Assembly (NCBI RefSeq): GCF_900116115.1
Contig: NZ_FOZP01000006.1
Coordinates: forward strand, 1-64,000
Direction: 5' to 3'
From: Lutibacter maritimus
Lineage (GTDB): Bacteria > Bacteroidota > Bacteroidia > Flavobacteriales > Flavobacteriaceae
DNA: 64,000 nucleotides
Shown: positions 29,129-39,165 of the stretch, in pieces
How the letters are laid out: each line of letters begins with the position of its first letter
Position numbering within the stretch: the first letter of the stretch is position 1
Notes under the pieces: model-generated
The model's input: the letters and a program-made list of their open reading frames with translations, nothing else
Databases searched by the model: none
Told to the model about the DNA's origin: nothing
Made by a program: the position numbers and the translations under genes

Positions 29129-31150
29129 CTAATTTATTGGTGAGAATTTTATGGCTTGTCCACCACCAGCTGCTAATTTTAAATTTAGAACTGTTTTTGA
29201 ATCAACTTCTTCTGAATAAATTTCAATTGCTTGTGGGTTTGTTTTCCAATTGGCATTTTCTCCATCGGCAAAAATTTCTGCTACATATTTTTTATTGGAA
29301 TCTAAAAACGATAAGTCAATTTTTAGCTCTCTCCTATTTTCGTCAGTACAACTTCCTAAAAACCAATTGTCACTATTTTTATCTTTCCTAACAATTGTAA
29401 CATAATCACCAATTTTACCATTCAATACTTTTGAAATTTCCCAGTCAACAGCTAAATCTTTAACAAATTTAAAAGCTGGCTGATTCTCATAATTTTCAAT
29501 TAAATCAGATGCCATTTGCATTGGGCTGTATAATATTATAAACAAACTTAACTGCTTTGCCAAGGTGGTATTTACTCGTGATGTTCCTTCATCTAAATCA
29601 TTCCACTTTACTCTGTTTTTGGCGTTTTTAAACAAAATATCAAACGTTCCTGGAGTGTAATCTAATGGTCCTGCCAAACTTCTTGTAAAAGGTAAAATTG
29701 TATAATACTCTGGTGGATTTCCAGAACTCCAGGCATTCCATTCCATTCCTCTTGTTCCTTCCCGAGTCATCATATTTGGGTAAGTTCGTCTAATTCCAGT
29801 TGGCTTTATAGGTTCATGAGCATTAATCATTATTTGATATTTTGCTGCTTTTTCTATCACTTTTCTATAATGGTTTACCATATATTGCCCATGATGAAAT
29901 TGTCCTTTTGTTTTAATGACTCCAGCATATCCTGTTTTTACAGTTTTAATACCTAAATTATGATACATCATAAAGACTTTATCTAAATTTTCTTCAAAAA
30001 AATCGGCATCACCACCAGTTTCAACGTGGCCAATAAGTTGAATATTTTTTGACGTTGCACATGCTGCAATTTCATTTAAATTAAAATCTTTATATGGAGT
30101 TACAAAATCAAAAGCACCTTTTTTCCCCCAATTTTCCCAACCTGTATTCCACCCTTCTACCAAAACACCTGAAATATTGTTATTTGATGCAAAATCTATA
30201 TATTTTTTAGTATTTACAGTTGTAGCTCCGTGTCTTTCACCTAAAGTCCAAGTATGTGTTCCTAAATGCATTCCCCACCAAATACCAATATATTTCATGG
30301 GTTGAATCCAAGATGTATCTTCAATTATATTGGGTTCATTTAAATTCAAAATTAAATTGGATTCAACTAATTTCTCTGCACTATCAGTAATTTGAACTGT
30401 TCTCCAAGGTGAAACCATTGGTGTTACTGTTTTAACTTTTACGCCATCTGGCCAAGGCACTAAATTACTTCTAAATGAAAAATCTTTTTCTTTATTTTTT
30501 AGTAAAGTCATATCTGCATAATTTGTTAAATTTGCTTCATGAATACTTACAAAAACTTGATTTTCAGACTGAAAAGTTATTGGTGTATTTGCATTTTCAA
30601 TTTCATTTAAAGGTTTGTTTTGATATAATTGCTCGTATGAATCAAAATTTGCAGGAGTAAACCAACCTTCAAAATTTTTAGAAAAATTAAATTCCGTTAA
30701 TTCTTCAGAAATTAAAATACTGTCTAAATTTTTTTGAACTGGTATTTGGTATCTAAAGCCAACTCCATCGTCATAAACCTTAAAAATAACGTTCATTTTT
30801 CTAAAAGGTTCTACTTTTTCTTGAAGTGAAACCTCTAATTGATTGTAATTATCAATTATGGTTTTATTTTCTCCCCAAACCTGCGTCCATAAAGTATTTT
30901 TAGTTGTAATTTTAAAATCACTTATTAAAAAATTACCATTCAAAGGTTTGGAATTTTTTAATAACAAACCCAAATTAGATGGTTTAATAAGTATAGAATC
31001 TTTAAAATTTACAGAGTATAAAATAGCGCCACTTTTGGTTTGAACAAGTACTTCTATTTTTTTATTAGGTGAACTTATTTTTAAATTATTTTCAGTTTTA
31101 CAGCTCATTAACACTATAAAAGATAGTAAAACACAAAAAAACTTTTTCAT
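29129..31150 (-). CDS. GH97 alpha-glucosidase-type lipoprotein (inverting subgroup)
   Basis: 673 residues; lipobox LMSC at about 14-17. An N-terminal beta-sandwich (about 25-270) precedes a TIM barrel and a C-terminal beta domain. The segment INAHEPIKPTG (Glu446) and GTRGMEWNAW match the inverting, SusB-like GH97 subgroup. The aspartate nucleophile of the retaining alpha-galactosidase subgroup is absent: the strand reads IKTVKTGYAG. Calcium-dependent alpha-glucosidase activity is therefore the best guess. In an N-glycan locus it could remove the terminal alpha-glucose caps of immature high-mannose glycans. It is 11 bp after the DUF4838 gene. Confidence 0.9.
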   Translation of the reverse strand: MKKFFCVLLSFIVLMSCKTENNLKISSPNKKIEVLVQTKSGAILYSVNFKDSILIKPSNLGLLLKNSKPLNGNFLISDFKITTKNTLWTQVWGENKTIIDNYNQLEVSLQEKVEPFRKMNVIFKVYDDGVGFRYQIPVQKNLDSILISEELTEFNFSKNFEGWFTPANFDSYEQLYQNKPLNEIENANTPITFQSENQVFVSIHEANLTNYADMTLLKNKEKDFSFRSNLVPWPDGVKVKTVTPMVSPWRTVQITDSAEKLVESNLILNLNEPNIIEDTSWIQPMKYIGIWWGMHLGTHTWTLGERHGATTVNTKKYIDFASNNNISGVLVEGWNTGWENWGKKGAFDFVTPYKDFNLNEIAACATSKNIQLIGHVETGGDADFFEENLDKVFMMYHNLGIKTVKTGYAGVIKTKGQFHHGQYMVNHYRKVIEKAAKYQIMINAHEPIKPTGIRRTYPNMMTREGTRGMEWNAWSSGNPPEYYTILPFTRSLAGPLDYTPGTFDILFKNAKNRVKWNDLDEGTSRVNTTLAKQLSLFIILYSPMQMASDLIENYENQPAFKFVKDLAVDWEISKVLNGKIGDYVTIVRKDKNSDNWFLGSCTDENRRELKIDLSFLDSNKKYVAEIFADGENANWKTNPQAIEIYSEEVDSKTVLNLKLAAGGGQAIKFSPIN

Positions 31151-31161
31151 TTTTTTTTAAT

Positions 31162-33396
31162 TTAGTTTATAATTACTTCATCTGCAAAAATCCAAGATGG
31201 TAAATCGGCTGCGTGGTGCCAATATGGTGCTTTATTCATATTCTCAGCAATAATTTTTATATACCGAGCTTTTACTTTTGAAAATTCTAGATTAAAATAT
31301 TTTATATCGTTTATTTTACTTGTTTTTGTTAATGGTGTATCATTTTTTAATACACCAAGTTTCTCAAATTTTTGATTATCATTTGAATAGTAATAGGAAA
31401 CTTTTACGGGGAAAAATACGATATGATTACTCACTTGTAAAAATGCTGTTGAAACTGAACTTATTTCGGTAACAGCTTCTAAATCAATAATGGCTTCTAA
31501 ATTAGCTCCTTCAAAACCTAGCCAATTTGCATAAAAATTACTTCCACCTAAAGCGCCATCTGTTAATGTTTGTGGATTTTCATTTGCATATTTTTTAGGT
31601 TTGGTTAGCAAGGTCACTTTTTTTGCAAAAGCTTTATTTGGTTGCGAAGCAACTTCTAACGATTTTTTATAATTATTAAAATATTCTTCAACTGTAAAAC
31701 CCATTTCATTCATTAAAGTTATATTATTCTTTTTACAGGTTTCATAAAAATTGATAAGCTTTTGATTTACTACCGGATTTATACTTTTAGTTCCGTTTTT
31801 ATCTGAAATAACTAATTGAAAGTCTTCTGAAATTCCTTTTTTACAAGCTTCTAAAATGGCATAATCCACGCTTATTCTTGCACACTTTACACGATTTAAA
31901 ACTTCTGGTGAACTAGCAGCTTTTTCAGCTTCATTAAAAAATGAATTGTATTGTTTTAACAATGCTGGTTTTAAAAAAGAATTAAAAGCTTGTGAAGGAT
32001 CTCCATACAAAAACAAGAAAAAATCATTGTCTTCTTGTATTTTTTCATGAACTAAATCTATATATTTTTTCACATAAACGCCAGATTCTTTATAATACCC
32101 ATTGGTAAATTCTGTAATCAATTCATCAATATTTAAACTTGGATTCCATAGTAATTTTGCAGTGATATAGGAACGTAATTCAAACAATTCACTTGGATTA
32201 TGACTGTGTTGTTCAAACACCCAAGTTGCATTATTTTCACTAAAAAGCTGAATATTTGGTTGTAATGTATGCAAATTTGGAAACGGCGCTAAAAAATTAG
32301 TAAACTGCGTAGTATAGTCCCATATTCTAATATTTTCGGTTATTTGTTTCCAACCTTTTAAATCTTCCGAAAAATCAATACAATTTTCTTCAATTGGTGC
32401 ACTTCTATCACATTCTATTGAACATAGCGTAATTAGTACATTGCTTAAAGGTTTTGTTTTTGAAGGCTTACGAGTGTATTGATATGCCAAAGTTGAAATT
32501 GTTTTGTCTGGAAAATTGGCAGCAATTTTATTTACAAATTGAATCATAGTACCACTAGAGCTTCTTTCGGTTTCATCTATGATTTTACATTTTTCACAGG
32601 TACAATACTGCTGATTATCATTTTGACTAACGGAAATTACATTTGCATCTGGATACTGACGAAACAAAGATGCTACAGAATCTTTCACAATTTCATAAAC
32701 CTCATTGTTAGTCAAACACAGTTGAGTTGGTAACCTTTTGGTTCCTCTTAATGCATAATATTCTGGATTGGTTTTATAAAAAACTTCCTCAGGAATAAAT
32801 TTATTAAAAGTATGCACTCTTGCTGATGGCACATAATAAGGAAAAGCATTTGTGGTTACTTTATGTTTGGCAGCAAATTCAGGATTTTCATAAAATAATT
32901 TTGAATGAACAGTTCTAGTTGTTATGTTAGGTGTATATGAATAATTGATCGTATTACTCAATACAATATTTTTTGAAGTTGGAATTTCTTCAGCTGTAGG
33001 CGAATACCATTTACATTTTAAGTAACTTTCTAAAAACTCATAAACTGCATTTTGCACTGCTGAATCTGAACCTCCTACAATAAAAATATTTGAATTTTCA
33101 GTTGAAATTTTCAATTGATTTTTATTAATATTCTGAACTTGAACAACTATTTTTTTCTTGTTTATTGATTGATGTTCTTCAGTTACAATTGGAATTTTTG
33201 CTGTTGAAATTATTTGAAAGTATTTTTGCAATACTCCTGAAGCATTTTTTATATCACTTGAAGCATCACTTTTAATAACAATTTCATAATTGGAAACACC
33301 ATTTGAAACCAATTGTAATTGATTCTTGTTATTACAAGAACTAAAAATAATTGCATTAAAAACAATTAAACTTATCAAAAAACTAAAGTTTTTCAT
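31162..33396 (-). CDS. DUF4838 lipoprotein, candidate GH163 endo-beta-N-acetylglucosaminidase
   Basis: 744 residues; lipobox FSSC near residue 21. An N-terminal alpha-glucuronidase/GH20b-like domain (about 25-150, with IVGGSDSAVQNAVYEFLE) precedes the DUF4838 TIM-barrel region (about 190-440) with the hallmark VSQNDNQQYCTCEKC, ITLCSIECDRSAP and NATWVFEQ. A C-terminal F5/8-type-C-like beta-sandwich (about 600-744) ends WIFADEVIIN, like the end of the GH20 enzyme in this locus. From memory, DUF4838 was assigned to GH163, endo-beta-N-acetylglucosaminidases acting on complex N-glycans; that fits the setting well. The catalytic residues I cannot name with certainty. It follows the PNGase gene by 14 bp. 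Confidence 0.75.
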   Translation of the reverse strand: MKNFSFLISLIVFNAIIFSSCNNKNQLQLVSNGVSNYEIVIKSDASSDIKNASGVLQKYFQIISTAKIPIVTEEHQSINKKKIVVQVQNINKNQLKISTENSNIFIVGGSDSAVQNAVYEFLESYLKCKWYSPTAEEIPTSKNIVLSNTINYSYTPNITTRTVHSKLFYENPEFAAKHKVTTNAFPYYVPSARVHTFNKFIPEEVFYKTNPEYYALRGTKRLPTQLCLTNNEVYEIVKDSVASLFRQYPDANVISVSQNDNQQYCTCEKCKIIDETERSSSGTMIQFVNKIAANFPDKTISTLAYQYTRKPSKTKPLSNVLITLCSIECDRSAPIEENCIDFSEDLKGWKQITENIRIWDYTTQFTNFLAPFPNLHTLQPNIQLFSENNATWVFEQHSHNPSELFELRSYITAKLLWNPSLNIDELITEFTNGYYKESGVYVKKYIDLVHEKIQEDNDFFLFLYGDPSQAFNSFLKPALLKQYNSFFNEAEKAASSPEVLNRVKCARISVDYAILEACKKGISEDFQLVISDKNGTKSINPVVNQKLINFYETCKKNNITLMNEMGFTVEEYFNNYKKSLEVASQPNKAFAKKVTLLTKPKKYANENPQTLTDGALGGSNFYANWLGFEGANLEAIIDLEAVTEISSVSTAFLQVSNHIVFFPVKVSYYYSNDNQKFEKLGVLKNDTPLTKTSKINDIKYFNLEFSKVKARYIKIIAENMNKAPYWHHAADLPSWIFADEVIIN

Positions 33397-33410
33397 AATA
33401 ATAATTTAAA

Positions 33411-34592
33411 TTAATCTTCGTAAGTAATATATGCAGAAACCAACCAATGATTTAACTTATCATCATAAGCAGCTGTTGCAGGAATTAAAATTTGCATAGT
33501 ATGTTTGCCAGCTTTTAAATCGCCTAAATCAATAACAAAAGGCTTAACATAAGAACCTGGACACCAATTTGATCGAGATAAATCTGATGAAGCAATACGT
33601 TCTTCAATTTCTTTAATTTTATAGGCTTTTGCCTCAAAATCTATATAAGATGCCGAATCTTTTTTAAGCCAAATACCTGAAGTTGGGTTAAATCTTCTAA
33701 AAGAAGCGCAATCATCTCTCCAAGGAATGGTATCTAAAACCATCTGATTATCAATAAAAATACTATTTTTAATTTTTATAAACTCATCACCTCCTTCATG
33801 TCCTCCGTGCCCAGTAGTTGTGAAATACAATCTTACATTTTTTGCGTTTTTCAACAATTCAAAATTTTGATCTAACGGCCCTGTAGCAAAAAAATCTGGT
33901 AAAGATTGACCATTAACATACGAAATAGTATTTACCAATGGCAGTACTTTTAAAGTCTTTCTTGGTCGATTAGAATAAATTAAATCTACATCAACTTTAT
34001 AACCTTCACTTGTCCAAGTATCAATCCAAACACCAACATAAAAAGTATTACTAACCAAGCTTTTTAAATGAGAAATATCTTGTTCCCAAACAACTTCTTT
34101 TTCCCAAGTTGGAATATAAACTGGTCTTCTGTATTTTACAGTATTATCACTGTAATAACCTACACCAAAAGGTGTCATAAAACGCAATAATTCAATAACT
34201 GGAGCGTAGTTTTCAGTAGCTTTTACTCCTTTAAATTTACTATATACAGTTGAATTTGAAGGAAATTCTTTATTATTTTTTGAAATATTTAAAATAGATA
34301 ATTCATTCAAATCTTTTACAACAAAACAAGAACCTGACTTATCCCAACGGTCACCATTTGAACGCAATGAAACTTTAATTTTAACATCCGTTCCTTTTGG
34401 AAAACTAGGAACGGTTATTTTTTTATAAATAATTCGACCATTTTCCAATCGAATAACATCGGTTTCATTATCAGTTTCTCCACCAAAATTAATTGGTTCA
34501 TTTTTAAAAACAGTATGAGTTATATTTTCTTGAGCCTTAACAGAAAAAAAGGCAGTAAAAAATAATGTCACAAATAAGGGGGTTAATTTCAT
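33411..34592 (-). CDS. Peptide:N-glycosidase F-family enzyme (PNGase)
   Basis: 393 residues; signal peptide cleaved after SVKA (residue 20), so it is periplasmic or secreted. Two jelly-roll domains of PNGase F are recognisable. Compared from memory with Elizabethkingia PNGase F, the catalytic Asp60 corresponds to Asp84 in GDRWDKS and Glu206 to Glu270 in GHGGHEGGDEF, but Glu118 (in TETWLAKG) corresponds to Asp191 in IDTWTSEG. Further matches are WRDDCASFR and DLSRSNWCPG. The enzyme cleaves the GlcNAc-Asn amide and frees whole N-glycans. It lies 11 bp after a GH92 gene. It is somewhat longer than the classical precursor, about 350 residues. Confidence 0.9.
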   Translation of the reverse strand: MKLTPLFVTLFFTAFFSVKAQENITHTVFKNEPINFGGETDNETDVIRLENGRIIYKKITVPSFPKGTDVKIKVSLRSNGDRWDKSGSCFVVKDLNELSILNISKNNKEFPSNSTVYSKFKGVKATENYAPVIELLRFMTPFGVGYYSDNTVKYRRPVYIPTWEKEVVWEQDISHLKSLVSNTFYVGVWIDTWTSEGYKVDVDLIYSNRPRKTLKVLPLVNTISYVNGQSLPDFFATGPLDQNFELLKNAKNVRLYFTTTGHGGHEGGDEFIKIKNSIFIDNQMVLDTIPWRDDCASFRRFNPTSGIWLKKDSASYIDFEAKAYKIKEIEERIASSDLSRSNWCPGSYVKPFVIDLGDLKAGKHTMQILIPATAAYDDKLNHWLVSAYITYED

Positions 34593-34603
34593 TTTAATTG
34601 TAT

Positions 34604-36829
34604 TTATTTTAAGATAATTTTTAGGTTTTGAGCATTCACCAAATCTTCATGATTTATAAAATAGCCTCGGTAAATTTTTCCATTTAATAAAATTTGCTGA
34701 ATATATCCGTTAGCATTTGTATCTTTTTCAATAATCAACTCGCTATTTTTATAATATTTTGAATCTAACTGAATGGTAATTTTATCAAACAATGGTTTTG
34801 TAATGGAATACTTTGGTTCTCCTGGAGCAATTGGATATATACCCATCATAGCATATACAACCCAAGCCGACATAGTTCCTGTATCATCATTTCCAGGAAT
34901 TCCATCTGGTGCGTTTGTAAAATATTTTTCAACTAATTCTGAAACCAATTTCTGACTTCTCCATTCTTCACCTTTTACATAATTAAACAAAAACGGATAC
35001 GCAATATCTGGCTCATTTGCCATATCAAATTGATTATCATCAAAGACTTTTTGTAATTGATTTATAAATGCTTTATTTCCACCCATTATTTTTTTAAGTC
35101 CTAAAATATCGTGTGGAATCATAAATGCATATTGCCAAGCATTTCCTTCAATAAAACCAACATTTTCGCTAAAATTAGCACCATCATTCGGATCAAAAGG
35201 TTCGTACCAATAGCCATTCTCTAATCTTGGTCTTAGCAATTTTAAATTTTTATCAAACAACTTTCTATAAGAAATTGAACGATTATAAAATCGTTTATAA
35301 TCATCCTTTTTGCCCAATTCTTTTGCTAGTAATGCTATAGAATAATCTGCAGCATTGTATTCTTGAGTAGTAGAAACCGAACCTCCATTATCAGTAGTTA
35401 AATAGCCTTTTTCAATATAATTTTTTAAACCTGGACGTAAAGGATTATTCTCAACTTGGTCTGCACTTTTTAACATTGCCTTGTATGCTTTTTGTACATC
35501 AAAATCTTGAATTCCTTTTAAATAAGTATCTGTAATAACAATACTTGCCGGATCGCCAACCATTGTAAATGTTTCGGTAGCATTTAATTCCCATTTTGGC
35601 AACCAACCATTTTCATCATACATAGCTAACATACTTCTAATCATATCTGATTGTTGTTGCGGATATACTAATGATAGTAATTGATGCACATTTCTGTAGG
35701 TATCCCATAACGAAAAAACGGTATAACGTGTTCTTTCAGTTTTTCCAATTTTACCAGTTTTAATTTCAGGATATTCACCGTTAAAATCGTTCAAGGTATT
35801 TGGGTGAATTAAGGTATGATATAGTGCTGTATAAAAAACAGTTTTATCATTTGTTGAGCCACCTTCAACTTTAATTCTAGAGAGTAATTTGTTCCACTCA
35901 GTGTAAGTTTCTTTATAAATTTCGTTAAATGATTTGTTCGAAGTTTCTTTTTCTAAATTTTCACGCGCATTTTCAATACTTACATAACTCACTCCTATTT
36001 TAACTTCAACACTTTCTGTTTTATCAAATTTATAGGTAAAATAAGTACCTATACTATCCCCAACTACCATTTTTGTGGAAGCATCCATCAGTCTAGTTTT
36101 ACCATTATAGCCCATCCATTGTGCTTCTACTCCGTTATATGTTGTTGGTTTTTTCCAAACTCCAAAATTATCAGCAGGTTTAGAAAACTTCGCTACAAAA
36201 TAAACTGGATATGCTGCTTCTGGGCTGTTATAACAAAATGAACCAACAGAACGCATTCCTTCAATTTCGGTTGAAGAAACCACTTTTACCATGGCACCTT
36301 GTTCATTGGTTAAGCCCAAGCCTAAATTCAGTAAAATATTTGATTCACCTTTTGGAAACGTAAACTTACTAACTCCAACTCTTTTTGAAGTTGTAAATTC
36401 AGCTTTCACATTGTATTTATCAATTTCTGTACTATAATACCCTGCTTTTGCAACTTCATTAGAATAGGTTGAGCCATACTTTAAATGATTGGTTTCTACT
36501 GCGCCAGTTGTTGGCATTAACAATAAAACACCTAATTCTGGGCAACCTACTCCGCTTAAATTTACCTGACTAAATCCTGTTAAAAAGGTATTTTCGTGCA
36601 CATATGGATTGGACAACCAACGGCTGTCTTTTTCCAAAGGTAAATTTTGTGGTCCAGCAACATTAAACGGGCTTATACTTGCCATTCCTCTTGGTGCAAT
36701 TGGGCCAGGAAATGTTGCTCCGTAATTAGAAGTTCCAATAATTGGATTTACATAATCTACAGGTTCTTGCGCTTGCACTGTAAATAGTATGCTAAAAGCA
36801 AATAATATAAAAAATAGCGTATTCTTCAT
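34604..36829 (-). CDS. GH92 alpha-mannosidase, ANEPD subtype, periplasmic
   Basis: 741 residues; cleavable signal peptide ending TVQAQ (about residue 21) and no lipobox. The GH92 start DYVNPIIGTSNYGATFPG is followed by the (alpha/alpha)6 barrel with YRNVHQLLSL, VGDPASIVI, EGNAWQY and the calcium/base region GNDDTGTMSAWVVYAMMGIYP. At the +1-site loop it has ANEPDIAY (604-611) where the alpha-1,2-type enzymes read HGNEP, so its linkage preference should differ (alpha-1,3, 1,4 or 1,6; not decidable here). It lies 8 bp after the next GH92 gene. Confidence 0.92.
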   Translation of the reverse strand: MKNTLFFILFAFSILFTVQAQEPVDYVNPIIGTSNYGATFPGPIAPRGMASISPFNVAGPQNLPLEKDSRWLSNPYVHENTFLTGFSQVNLSGVGCPELGVLLLMPTTGAVETNHLKYGSTYSNEVAKAGYYSTEIDKYNVKAEFTTSKRVGVSKFTFPKGESNILLNLGLGLTNEQGAMVKVVSSTEIEGMRSVGSFCYNSPEAAYPVYFVAKFSKPADNFGVWKKPTTYNGVEAQWMGYNGKTRLMDASTKMVVGDSIGTYFTYKFDKTESVEVKIGVSYVSIENARENLEKETSNKSFNEIYKETYTEWNKLLSRIKVEGGSTNDKTVFYTALYHTLIHPNTLNDFNGEYPEIKTGKIGKTERTRYTVFSLWDTYRNVHQLLSLVYPQQQSDMIRSMLAMYDENGWLPKWELNATETFTMVGDPASIVITDTYLKGIQDFDVQKAYKAMLKSADQVENNPLRPGLKNYIEKGYLTTDNGGSVSTTQEYNAADYSIALLAKELGKKDDYKRFYNRSISYRKLFDKNLKLLRPRLENGYWYEPFDPNDGANFSENVGFIEGNAWQYAFMIPHDILGLKKIMGGNKAFINQLQKVFDDNQFDMANEPDIAYPFLFNYVKGEEWRSQKLVSELVEKYFTNAPDGIPGNDDTGTMSAWVVYAMMGIYPIAPGEPKYSITKPLFDKITIQLDSKYYKNSELIIEKDTNANGYIQQILLNGKIYRGYFINHEDLVNAQNLKIILK

Positions 36830-36837
36830 TTATAATT

Positions 36838-39162
36838 TTATTTTTTTGAAGTACTTAATGAATAAGGAGCGCTCTCAACTGCTGTCCCCCAATCTTTATT
36901 TGGAAGATTGTTCATGCTAAATTGTAAAGTTCCTCCTTTTTGAATAGCATCAAATTTTATAAAAGTATTGTTGTAAGGTTTACCATTTAAATCTGCGTTA
37001 TCAATATAGAAATTACTTTCTGAATTATTTTTTGAAGTGATTTCAAAAGTATTTCCGTTTTGCAAATGCAACGTTGCTTTTTTAAATAATGGACTTCCAA
37101 TTACATATTCGTCGGCTCCCGGAGTAACTGGATAAAAACCTAAAGAACTAAACACATACCAAGCAGATGTTTGTCCGTTATCTTCATCACCACAATAACC
37201 ATCTGGAGTTGCAGCATACAATTTGGTCAAAACATCTCTTACTTTTTCTTGTGCTTTGTATGGTTGATTAGCATAATTATACAAATAAATCATATGTTGA
37301 ATTGGCTGATTTCCATGTGCATAATTACCCATATTTGCAATTTGCATTTCTCGAATTTCATGAATTGTTTGTCCGTAATATGAATCATCAAATTTTGGCG
37401 GCATTTCAAAAACTTCGTCTAATTTTAAAGCAAATTGTTCTTTTCCTCCCATTAAATCAATCAAGCCATTTATATCATGAAAAACAGACCAAGTGTAATG
37501 TAAACTATTTCCTTCTGTAAAGGCATCGCCCCATTTTAAAGGATTAAATGGAGATTGAAAACTTCCATCTTCATTTTTTCCACGCATCCAATTGGTTTCT
37601 GGATCGAATAAATTTTTATAATTCATAGATTGCTTAAAGTACTTATCTGCAATCTTAGTTTTTCCTAATTTTTCTGCCATTTTTGCAATGGTAAAATCCG
37701 CATACGCATATTCTAAAGTTCTAGCAGCATTTTCATTAATTTCAACATTATATGGCACATATCCTAAAGTATTGTAATATTTTAATCCCGCTCTACCTAC
37801 TGAATTTACGGGTCTTCCATCTGCAACCGTTGTATTTTTAAGCATTGCTTCTAATAATAATTCAACATCCATATTCTTAACACCTTTCAAAAAAGCATCA
37901 GAAATAATTGGAGCAGAATTTGAGCCAATCATACAATCTCTATGTCCTGGACTTGCCCATTCTGGTAACCATCCAGATTCTTTGTAAGTGTTTGCTAAAC
38001 CTTGCATTATTTTACTGTTTAGTTCTGGGTACATCATATTAAAAAATGGAAAAACTGCCCTAAACGTGTCCCAAAATCCATTATCAGTAAACATATAGCC
38101 TGGTAAAACTTCTCCGTTATATGGACTGTAATGTACAACCTCATTATTAGCATCAAACTCGTAAAATTTTCTTGGGAACAACAACACTCTATACAAACTT
38201 GAATAAAAAGTTTTAATGTTATCTATATTTTCATCTTCTATTTGAATTCTACCTAATTCTGTTTCCCAAACTTGTTTTGCCTTTTCTTTCGTTTGATTAA
38301 AAGTATCCGTACCAATCTCTCTAGTTAAATTTAATTGCGCTTGTGCTGGACTTATAAATGACGATGCAACTTTTACATGAACTTCTTCCCCTTTTTTGGT
38401 TTTAAATCCAATAATTGCACCCACATGTGCTCCTTCGCTATTTGTTGAGTTTTCTATTAAGTTCCAGCCATCAATCCAAGTATGATTTATTTCAAAATCT
38501 TTATCAAATTCAGCAACAAAATAATTATGAAAATTTTCTGGAACGCCACCACTATTATTTCTACAATAGCCAATAATTTTGCGTTCTTCAGGAATAATTT
38601 TTACCATAGAACCTTTAAAAAAAGCATCCAACATAATAAAAGATTGTTCCGATTGTGGAAATGTAAATTTAAAATGAGCAGCTCTTTCTGTTGGAGCAAC
38701 TTCCGCAACCACATCATAATCTGCTAAATAAACTGAATAATGATAAGGTTTTACAGTTTCTGCCTTGTGAGAAAACCAAGAAGCACGTTCGTCTTCCTGA
38801 AATTTTAAATCGCCCGTAGTTGCCATTAAAGAAAATGCCGCATAATCGTTTATCCACGGACTTGGTTGGTGTGTTTGTTTAATTCCTCTAATTTTGTATG
38901 CATCATATTTATAAGTCCAACCGTCACCCATTTTTGAAGTCATTGGTGTCCAAAAATTCATTCCCCAAGGCGTTGCAATTGCAGGATATGTATTTCCATT
39001 TGACAAAATAAACTCAGAATCTGTTCCCATTAACGGATTAACATAATCCACCAAATTTATTTTAGAAATATTTGAATTTGTCTCGTTACTTTTATTTGTA
39101 TTGCAAGAAACAATAGTTATTAAAAACAATACAAACAAAAATTTAAAAGTGTTATTTTTCAT
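36838..39162 (-). CDS. GH92 alpha-mannosidase, HGNQP subtype, lipoprotein
   Basis: 774 residues; lipobox TIVSC near residue 20. GH92 landmarks: LVDYVNPLMGTDSEFILSNG, FWDTFRAVFPFF, GWLPEWASPGH, EGNSLHYTW and GDEDNGQTSAWYVFSSLGFYPV. The loop that reads HGNEP in alpha-1,2-mannosidases is HGNQP here (His616, Gln619), so a key +1-site Glu is replaced by Gln, which predicts a different linkage or leaving-group preference. It is 3 bp after the GH29 gene. The protein is longer at the N-terminus than its paralogues. Confidence 0.92.
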   Translation of the reverse strand: MKNNTFKFLFVLFLITIVSCNTNKSNETNSNISKINLVDYVNPLMGTDSEFILSNGNTYPAIATPWGMNFWTPMTSKMGDGWTYKYDAYKIRGIKQTHQPSPWINDYAAFSLMATTGDLKFQEDERASWFSHKAETVKPYHYSVYLADYDVVAEVAPTERAAHFKFTFPQSEQSFIMLDAFFKGSMVKIIPEERKIIGYCRNNSGGVPENFHNYFVAEFDKDFEINHTWIDGWNLIENSTNSEGAHVGAIIGFKTKKGEEVHVKVASSFISPAQAQLNLTREIGTDTFNQTKEKAKQVWETELGRIQIEDENIDNIKTFYSSLYRVLLFPRKFYEFDANNEVVHYSPYNGEVLPGYMFTDNGFWDTFRAVFPFFNMMYPELNSKIMQGLANTYKESGWLPEWASPGHRDCMIGSNSAPIISDAFLKGVKNMDVELLLEAMLKNTTVADGRPVNSVGRAGLKYYNTLGYVPYNVEINENAARTLEYAYADFTIAKMAEKLGKTKIADKYFKQSMNYKNLFDPETNWMRGKNEDGSFQSPFNPLKWGDAFTEGNSLHYTWSVFHDINGLIDLMGGKEQFALKLDEVFEMPPKFDDSYYGQTIHEIREMQIANMGNYAHGNQPIQHMIYLYNYANQPYKAQEKVRDVLTKLYAATPDGYCGDEDNGQTSAWYVFSSLGFYPVTPGADEYVIGSPLFKKATLHLQNGNTFEITSKNNSESNFYIDNADLNGKPYNNTFIKFDAIQKGGTLQFSMNNLPNKDWGTAVESAPYSLSTSKK

Positions 39163-39165
39163 AAT

